64,000 nucleotides of DNA from Pyrocephalus nanus (lineage: Eukaryota > Chordata > Aves > Passeriformes > Tyrannidae), in NCBI GenBank assembly GCA_038380795.1, contig CM076261.1:32575866-32639865 (forward strand), in the 5' to 3' direction. The notes beneath the pieces are model-generated. The model was not told the origin of the DNA and searched no databases. It was given only the letters and a program-made list of their open reading frames with translations. A program made the translations under genes and the position numbers. Below are positions 57,396 through 64,000 of this stretch, piece after piece (position 1 is the stretch's first letter; every line of letters starts with the position of its first letter).

Positions 57396-60300
57396 TAGAT
57401 CAGTGTCTTAGTCACATTCCAGGGGGGAATGTTCTGCCGCAGGTTATGTGACTTGAGAGGTGCAAACCTTTCTGGAATTTGAAAAAATGTGTAGACACAT
57501 GATCTGTGTTTCAAAGACCCTTGTAATCTCTCACTTAGAAAATACAGTGTCAGAACCCAAATTTTTTAAGGCAAACAAGCACCTTTTAGGCAGACAGTAC
57601 ATATCCACATCTGTAACTAGCCAGACACACATCTTTAAAAGCAAGTTCTTATGATCACATGACTCTTTAGGAAACCGAATACTTAGTAGCACTGAAAACA
57701 TGATAGTAACAGTCATCACACATCAGAAAACTAAACAGCTCATTAGAGCAAGGCAATACAGGAATGACATTAGCAGTGAATGACATGAGAGGAGAGAATT
57801 CCCGTGCTATGGAGAAGAGAACTGAAGAAAAAGTGTGTGTTCCCTGCACAGAAATGAGAATGGCTATTTTAAAGCAAGCAAATCAGCAGTAAAAGAGTAA
57901 AGAAGAATTCAGAAGTATCTGTCAAGCTTGGGAGTGATTATTGACAGGAGTAGGGAGAAATGGGATGCCATAGGCCAGCTGATGAGTCTATGAGCATCCT
58001 GCCAAAAACCAAGAACTGACAAGTCATTTAAAGAACTAGGAGAAAAAATATCAGGACTGAAAGGTGACAGGATTCTAGGAAGTATTTGAAAAGCTATTCA
58101 CTCTTCATAGATCCTGTCTTTCTGAAGATAATCTCACCGGACCAAAAAAAAAACAAAAACAAAAACAAAAACAAAAACAAAAAAAAAAAAAAAAACCACA
58201 CACAAAAAAAAAAAAAAAAAAAAAAAAAAAGTGAAAGAGGTTTCTATTTCCAAAGATCTTAGATTTGTCACTTGCAACACAGACTGAATACATGTGACCC
58301 AAATAAGAATTATTCACCATATCATTCCATTTGTATAAGACATTATTTTTTTCAGTTACAGGTTTTCAGCTAGTATAGAACTGTATCTTTATAATCACTC
58401 TGTTTCATTTTATACTTTGCCATAAGAAAAATTTCATGACCTTGTACAATTTACAAGATAAGGCTTTTGAAAAAAAGCAGACTTATTATGAGATGTATCA
58501 CAGAGCAATATGTAGTTAGCAGGTGGTATCAGCATAGTGAGGCTATATGTTTGCAAAGATTTAGCAAACAGGAGAGCTCTACCTTGGTCCTGCTATATTT
58601 GATCACCAATATATGCACTTTATGTTTGGTTTTTATATTTTCTTTGAGAGAAACCAGGCTATAGGGCTTTTTATTATGGTAGACACTACACTGGCATAAT
58701 GAAATATACTTTTTCCCCTGAGAAAAATTTCACATAGGATAATTATTTTCACATTTCTATGTTATTGTTCTGTAGATGAAAAAAAATGCTATACTTTTTG
58801 ATTCAATTTGTGAACAATTTTGTTCAGCAAATTATGGAAAAAAATAAAAAACAAATAGTATGAGTAACTACTGTCAATATTCCAATATTTACAGGAAAAC
58901 CATACTGTTTTTCAGGAATCTGTTAAAAACTCATAGATATATTTAAGAAATTAATTTAAGCTTTAACATTTTTAAGAGCTAGACTTGAAAATGATTCCTA
59001 AGGCAGTATGAAACTAAATAATACTTGATGACCTCCAATTAACACTCCACAAGGTTTCCTTCATGAATATTAAAACCTTTTTATTTTCAGTAGAAGGCTT
59101 CCAAGGAATCTTCTCTCATTTAGTTCTCACTGTAAGTATTGAACCATGAAGATGTAAAGAGGGATGGTAAATGGCTTCCATCTCTTAAAGTAGTGTAGAT
59201 TAGTATTCCTTTATAAAAGTAAAAAGAGTGCTTCAGATTTACATCAGCTAAGAAAGTAGTAGTTTTCTCAGTTTGAACAGTATGGAATTGAAAAGCTGGC
59301 ATTGATTAAAAATCCAAGGCATTCACTGAATCTTGATATCCAGTTTCTGGAGTAAAATAACCACTCAAACACTGGACATTGATGACTTGTAAAATAAAAT
59401 GCAAAATACTGAAAACCCATACCTATTATTACCACAAAAATATCTTTGAATTAGCTTGAGGAAGTTCTTTATATTAACTCTTTTGTCAGTAAAGTATAGT
59501 TATTTACACCATTGCTCTGAAAATATAAAAATATATTATTGGGAAATTAGGCTTTACATTCAATTATTCTGCATTTTTTTCTACTTGAAACTAATTCTGA
59601 CATCATCATATAGAATTACTAGATTAGAATTCTTTTCTTATAGTGAGGGCTACTCATACACTGATGTTCACCAAGTATCAGATGTCACACTCTGAGTCCA
59701 GAGTAATGAGACATGCATGACTATAAACAAATCTGCAGATCTGATACTGAGTCTGGTGCAGAGGTTCTTCTTTCCTTCATATTTACGAATAAAGTAATTT
59801 TTTCCTCCTTTTTCTCATGATTTTTCTGTTATATACTTTATTTGCAGTAAAAACTATGAGATACCTCAGCAACTATAATAGGTTCTGTATTAGGTGTTCT
59901 ATGCTGTAGGATAACATGGTGTTCTAGGCAACTTGACATCAACATTCAGAAAAGCTCTCAGAATTCACATGAACAATCCCTTGGAATTAGACAATACAGA
60001 AAAGTTCTCGATGATTGAAGTGCTATCCAGTTATCTTTAGAAATCTCCAAAATGAACGTTCTTTATAGATGCATAGTGTTCCCTTCAAATTGACAGGTTG
60101 TATTTATGTTAAAAAGTTGAAAATACTGTATAATTTCAGATAAAAATGTAAGAAAACTGGTAATGGGTATGAGGCTAGTGGGAAGGATTACATTCCAGAG
60201 AGTTTAAAGCCATTTTGTTTTTAATTAATGTGGAGTTCACACAGCATCTTACTACTGAGACAAAAGTTTGGTTCAAATGCTCCAAAATTCACAAGTCAAA

Positions 60301-61501
60301 GTTAGATATTTTCCATAAACACAAAGACACAGTATGTTATTAAGAACCACAAATATAATTGTTTGCTCTGTTTACCTCATAGAAGATTGATGATGAATGA
60401 GTAGGAAAGTTTTTCACAGCACTATCTGCTCACAGTATTTGTGCAGTCAAAACATCAGATAATATAATTCATGTCTGTGAATACACTTTGCAGCATAGTT
60501 AATGCTTAAGAATAATATTTCATGGCTATATCAAGAAAAATAGTAGTAAAAAAAGAGTCAATAAAGTAAAATATTTAAATCTGATCAATACTTGCTGAGA
60601 ATTCTGTAGAGAAGTAGAAATCTCATGTTTCATTTTCTGATAGGTATTGGGCTGGTTCACATTTTAAAGTTAAAAAAAAATATTAACTATTTGGGTCAAT
60701 ATTGAGTACTTTATTTAAGTACTCCTGTAACATGGAGCTTGCAATATCAGAACATTGGAAAAACTATAAATTGATATAAATGCTACCTGCCTGGGAAGAC
60801 TAGCAAAGTTCCAAACATTTGTTCTTTTATGGCCATTTTTAAGCACTTGTTTCATTACTGATAAGGGCCATGATAAAAGAAAATATAATTTAAAAAATAA
60901 GGCAGTAAACATGATTTTTAGCCAACTGAAACATTGCAAAATGTATTGCAGAGTCCATTTCATCATTTATCATAGTCTTCTTACTAGAAGCTTCCCAGAG
61001 GTACTAACTTCATCTTGCTGAACTGCTTGATGCACATTTTCATAGAGTTAATAGGTGTTTCTTTACCATATTTGTCTGTTTATATGTAAGAGGAGTTATT
61101 TTTTAGACTGGGTTTTGTTGAGTGGAAAGTAAAGTTAATGCATGCTCTTAAACAATTCCTTAAATGAACTCAATTAGTAGAGTGAAAGCTTGATAAAGGA
61201 AAGCTTGAAAAAGGACAAAAAAATGGGATGTTTGAATAGTTTCCAAACTATCAAACTAACCAGCCCAGCTGGAATATTTGTTTCTGTTTAGGTGTATTGT
61301 TTCTTAAAGGACCAGTTGTCTTTCTGCTGGAAGCACCACAAGAGGAGACTGACATCAGGAAGTCTCCACATTTCCTTTTGATCTGAAGGCTCTGTGAATG
61401 ATAACACTACCGCACAACTTACACAAATAGAAGATAGAGAACTGTGAAATCAAGAGGTTGGGAAGACCTTGTTTTAAGACTGGCTATCAAATGGAATTTT
61501 A
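57396..61501. other. No gene found; unique AT-rich sequence
   Basis: About 4 kb with no recognisable element except the CAAAAA/A tract at 58143-58230. Open stretches such as 59456-59695 and 60715-60966 have no recognisable domain. Confidence 0.5.
58143..58230. repeat. (CAAAAA)n and poly(A) tract
   Basis: An A run, four to five CAAAAA units, another A run, ACCACACAC, and a final A run of about 29. On the minus strand it reads as a Phe/Cys repeat protein, which is an artefact. Confidence 0.93.
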
Positions 61502-61805
61502 TCACATAATTACAGAATGGTTGAGACTGGATCTGGAATTCAAATGATCTAAACTCCCTTTCACCCAGAGGCAGTGGCCCACGACCATGTCCAGATGTTT
61601 TTTAATACATTGAAGGATAGTAACTCCACAGCTTCTTCAGGCAACCACTGCCAGTGCTCAAGGAAAAGTGTTACCTGTTCTTCAGTAGAAATCTCATGTG
61701 CTTCAGTTTGAAAGTCCCAGTCACAAGTATGAAACTGAAATTTCTGACTGGATCATCCCAATTATAAATACTCAGGAAGTTGCTCTTTTATCATGTCCTT
61801 TTCTT
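61502..61805 (-). mobile_element. CR1 LINE 3' end, antisense, decayed
   Basis: TCACATAATTACAGAATGGT at 61502 is the decayed reverse complement of the CR1 terminal repeat and 3' UTR end. It is followed by CCACGACCATGTCCAGATG, AACTCCACAGCTTCTTCAGG, CAACCACTGCCAGTGCTCA and CTCATGTGCTTCAGTTTGAA. These correspond to the antisense CR1 ORF2 end. The match weakens after CCAATTATAAATACTCAGG near 61770. Old and truncated. Confidence 0.87.
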
Positions 61806-61809
61806 AAGT

Positions 61810-61980
61810 TACATTTGGTCAAGATACATATATTTGTATATATGCACACATATATATGAGTAAATATATATGTCAGTATATATGTGTATATATGGTTGTA
61901 TGTTTATTTATATATGTATGTGTATGTGTGTTAGTATATGATGCATGCACACGTCACACATTTGTGTATATATTTACATG
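61810..61980. repeat. AT/GT-rich imperfect microsatellite
   Basis: Mixed TATATA, TATGTG and ACACATATATATGAG words over about 170 bases, directly beyond the truncated end of the antisense CR1. The antisense CR1 at 30.2 kb likewise ends at a TA array. Confidence 0.85.
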
Positions 61981-62259
61981 ATCCAAAAGGTCCACAGCAG
62001 TCTGAGACTAATGCAAAGGGGTGAATTGAATACTGAGATAGTGGTATAAGGCTTTGAAAGTGAATGTTTTTATATAAATTCTTGGTGACCCATACAGATT
62101 TTATGACAATCTATTTCTAAGACAGCCAAGTCAGTTAAAATGTACTTGATGATAGCAGAGTCAGAGAAAAAAATTCCAAGTAGATGAAGACTCTTTAACA
62201 TCCTCTATTTCCTGTTAGCAGCAATTATGAACCTGGATATATTCACACACACAGACGCG

Positions 62260-62291
<32 letters not shown>

Positions 62292-64000
62292 GAGAAAAAC
62301 TCCCAAGTAAATGCATCATTATTATTGGATTATATAGTTTATTTTAATGATAGCTAAATGATCACACTATAAAAATGTCATCAGAAAAAACTAAGAAAAA
62401 GAAAGTCTGTAAAAATTAGTGCGAATTATGTAAACTGCTGTGCATTATTTTAACCTTAAAAAAAAAAATCTATAAAATGGTTATAAAATTCATTAAAATA
62501 TATAAAAGTGTACTTTGTGTTCTAAACAATAAAATGAGAAAGGTTGTTGAAAATATATGTATTTTAGTTTTATAACCCATATTTCTGAGTAGAAATTAAA
62601 GAATCTATAATAAACATAATTTAATTATACTTTGTGAATAAGCTTGTCAGTATTTATTGCTCTAGTGGGATCCATATTTGTTAAAATGCAAAAAAGAACC
62701 CATAACTATGATCTATGAAAAATAAATAATAATGTATTCCTCAAACAAACATGAGATCTCACCGTTTTCTCATTCAAAGATTTTTGCATTTGTAGTGTCT
62801 ATATGTAGCTCTATTTAACACTCAAAAAGAAAATTTGTTTTTCTTGTACTTTATTAATGAATCTGTTTTATGTCATACACAATAAACACCCAATAAATAT
62901 CTGCAAAAAGTAGTCTCAGTAGGCACATTCAATATGAGGCTAAAACAGATCATTAATCTTATCTAATTTTTTCAGTTATTTAATTCAGTCATTAACTGAA
63001 TATTTTCCATTTGTGTTAGCATCAAACACATGAAAAGTGAAATTGAATCCATTTTTTGTGATGCGAAGTAGAGTTCTTTCATTCCACTGAAAACATCTAC
63101 AAAACAAGATTGCCAAGAGATCTGATTTCTATATGAAAAACCACATTTGGTTATTGTCTTGAAGAGCAAAGACACTGAGAAATAATGCAATGTATTTAGC
63201 CTTTGAAAAATATACTAAATGTGGCTTTTCTATATATCATAAATCCAACTCCATTACATTTTACAACTATCAAACCACAACTTTAAACCATTTCACAATA
63301 AATGCAGTTATGCAAATCAGTTAAATGTCCAAAAATAATACAAAAACCAGATGGAAACATCAGAAATGAAACCCAACATTGGTATTTCTAAGCTTCTGAG
63401 TAGAATATTAGGCATCATTATGGGGCCTTTGCTGTGATGTTCAGCAGTTCAAAGATGCTTAGATTTATCTTGCAAAGATTTGTCTGAAGTCATCAAACTC
63501 CTTGTCTGCTTCAAATTACTTAAATGGACCTTATCTCTTTAATTTGACAAAGCTTTCTATGATAGAGAGATGTTTCACCAACTGTTTATCTTGTATTTTT
63601 ACTGTAAGAGTCACATTTAAATGTACTACCATTTTACAGTTTCTTATTGTACAGCAAAGTCTTGGGTACAACTGAGTCAAGGCGACTAAAAAGATCTGAA
63701 ATCCCCATGTGTACTGAACATGGTGACATAGGCAGAAACAAAGATAACAGAAAGTGAAGGTTTAAAAAAATGAATATAAAAAGCTGAGAATTTAAATGCT
63801 TGATCTTGTTCCCAGCTGAGAGTAAAAATGTTGCACTGCTTAATTTTTTTTTTTTAAGGTTAGATAGTCCTTTGTTTTTTATACAAGTGTAATGAGATAA
63901 GTTTTGCTGCAATCATTCTTGTATTGACTATGTATGTGGATTGCGTTCAAGTCTTCTAAGACGTTTATGGTTTATGGCCGCTGCATGGAAACCCCAGACT
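61981..64000. other. No gene; very AT-rich unique sequence
   Basis: Apart from the CA microsatellite at 62246-62284, I see no element, RNA gene or exon. Open stretches at 62972-63190 and 63634-63912 have no recognisable domain. Confidence 0.5.
62246..62284. repeat. (CA)n microsatellite
   Basis: CACACACACAGACGCGCACA followed by an uninterrupted CA run ending at CACACAAAAG. Probably length-variable. Confidence 0.95.

Noticed and set aside
58105..58320. Minus-strand open frame with long Phe and Phe-Cys runs
   Set aside because: Product of the (CAAAAA)n/poly(A) tract.
1..64000. CRISPR arrays, bacterial operons, plasmid or phage genes
   Set aside because: No regularly spaced repeats, no long coding density and no ribosome-binding-site/ORF arrangement; all recognisable content is of vertebrate (avian) type.

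Overview
This window looks like nuclear DNA from a bird, most likely a passerine. The sequence is AT-rich and gene-poor. Its recognisable content is almost entirely CR1 LINE fragments, solo retroviral LTRs of families typical of bird genomes, and simple repeats. The strongest taxonomic clue is at about 12.63-12.76 kb. There a tRNA-Ile-like head is joined to a CR1-like tail, the architecture of TguSINE1, which I recall as a passerine-specific SINE. I see no bacterial operon, no host protein-coding exon that I can defend, and no functional RNA gene. The window could be intergenic or the inside of a very long intron; the sequence alone does not decide this.

Layout. 0.1-2.05 kb: two old sense-strand CR1 copies, the first with a large internal deletion. 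5.8-8.2 kb: two more CR1 3' ends, then an inverted-orientation solo LTR. 10.0-10.5 kb: a solo LTR with a perfect 6-bp target-site duplication (AGATAC). 12.54-12.76 kb: a U6 snRNA pseudogene and a TguSINE1-like SINE joined 5' end to 5' end. 18.9-19.2 and 22.3-22.5 kb: candidate solo LTRs of two other families. 22.5-29.5 kb: nearly repeat-free. 29.5-30.3 kb: an antisense CR1 interrupted by a probable LTR and ending at a (TA)n array. 31.7-31.9 kb: a CR1 3' end. 31.9-43.0 kb: long repeat-poor stretch. 43.0-52.7 kb: five LTRs of one family, two of them forming an inverted pair around 50.25 kb. 55.1-55.95 kb: a CR1 fragment that keeps the longest reading frame in the window (210 codons). 57.1-57.4 kb: an unclassified element-like segment. 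61.5-61.8 kb: an antisense CR1 3' end, then AT/GT and CA microsatellites to 62.3 kb.

The elements do not work together as a system; they are independent, decayed insertions. I did not find a convincing undescribed biological system. The most notable observation is the U6/SINE head-to-head junction, which suggests one chimeric retrotransposition event. Family names come from remembered consensus features, not a database search. Edges are approximate except where TG...CA ends or target duplications are given.
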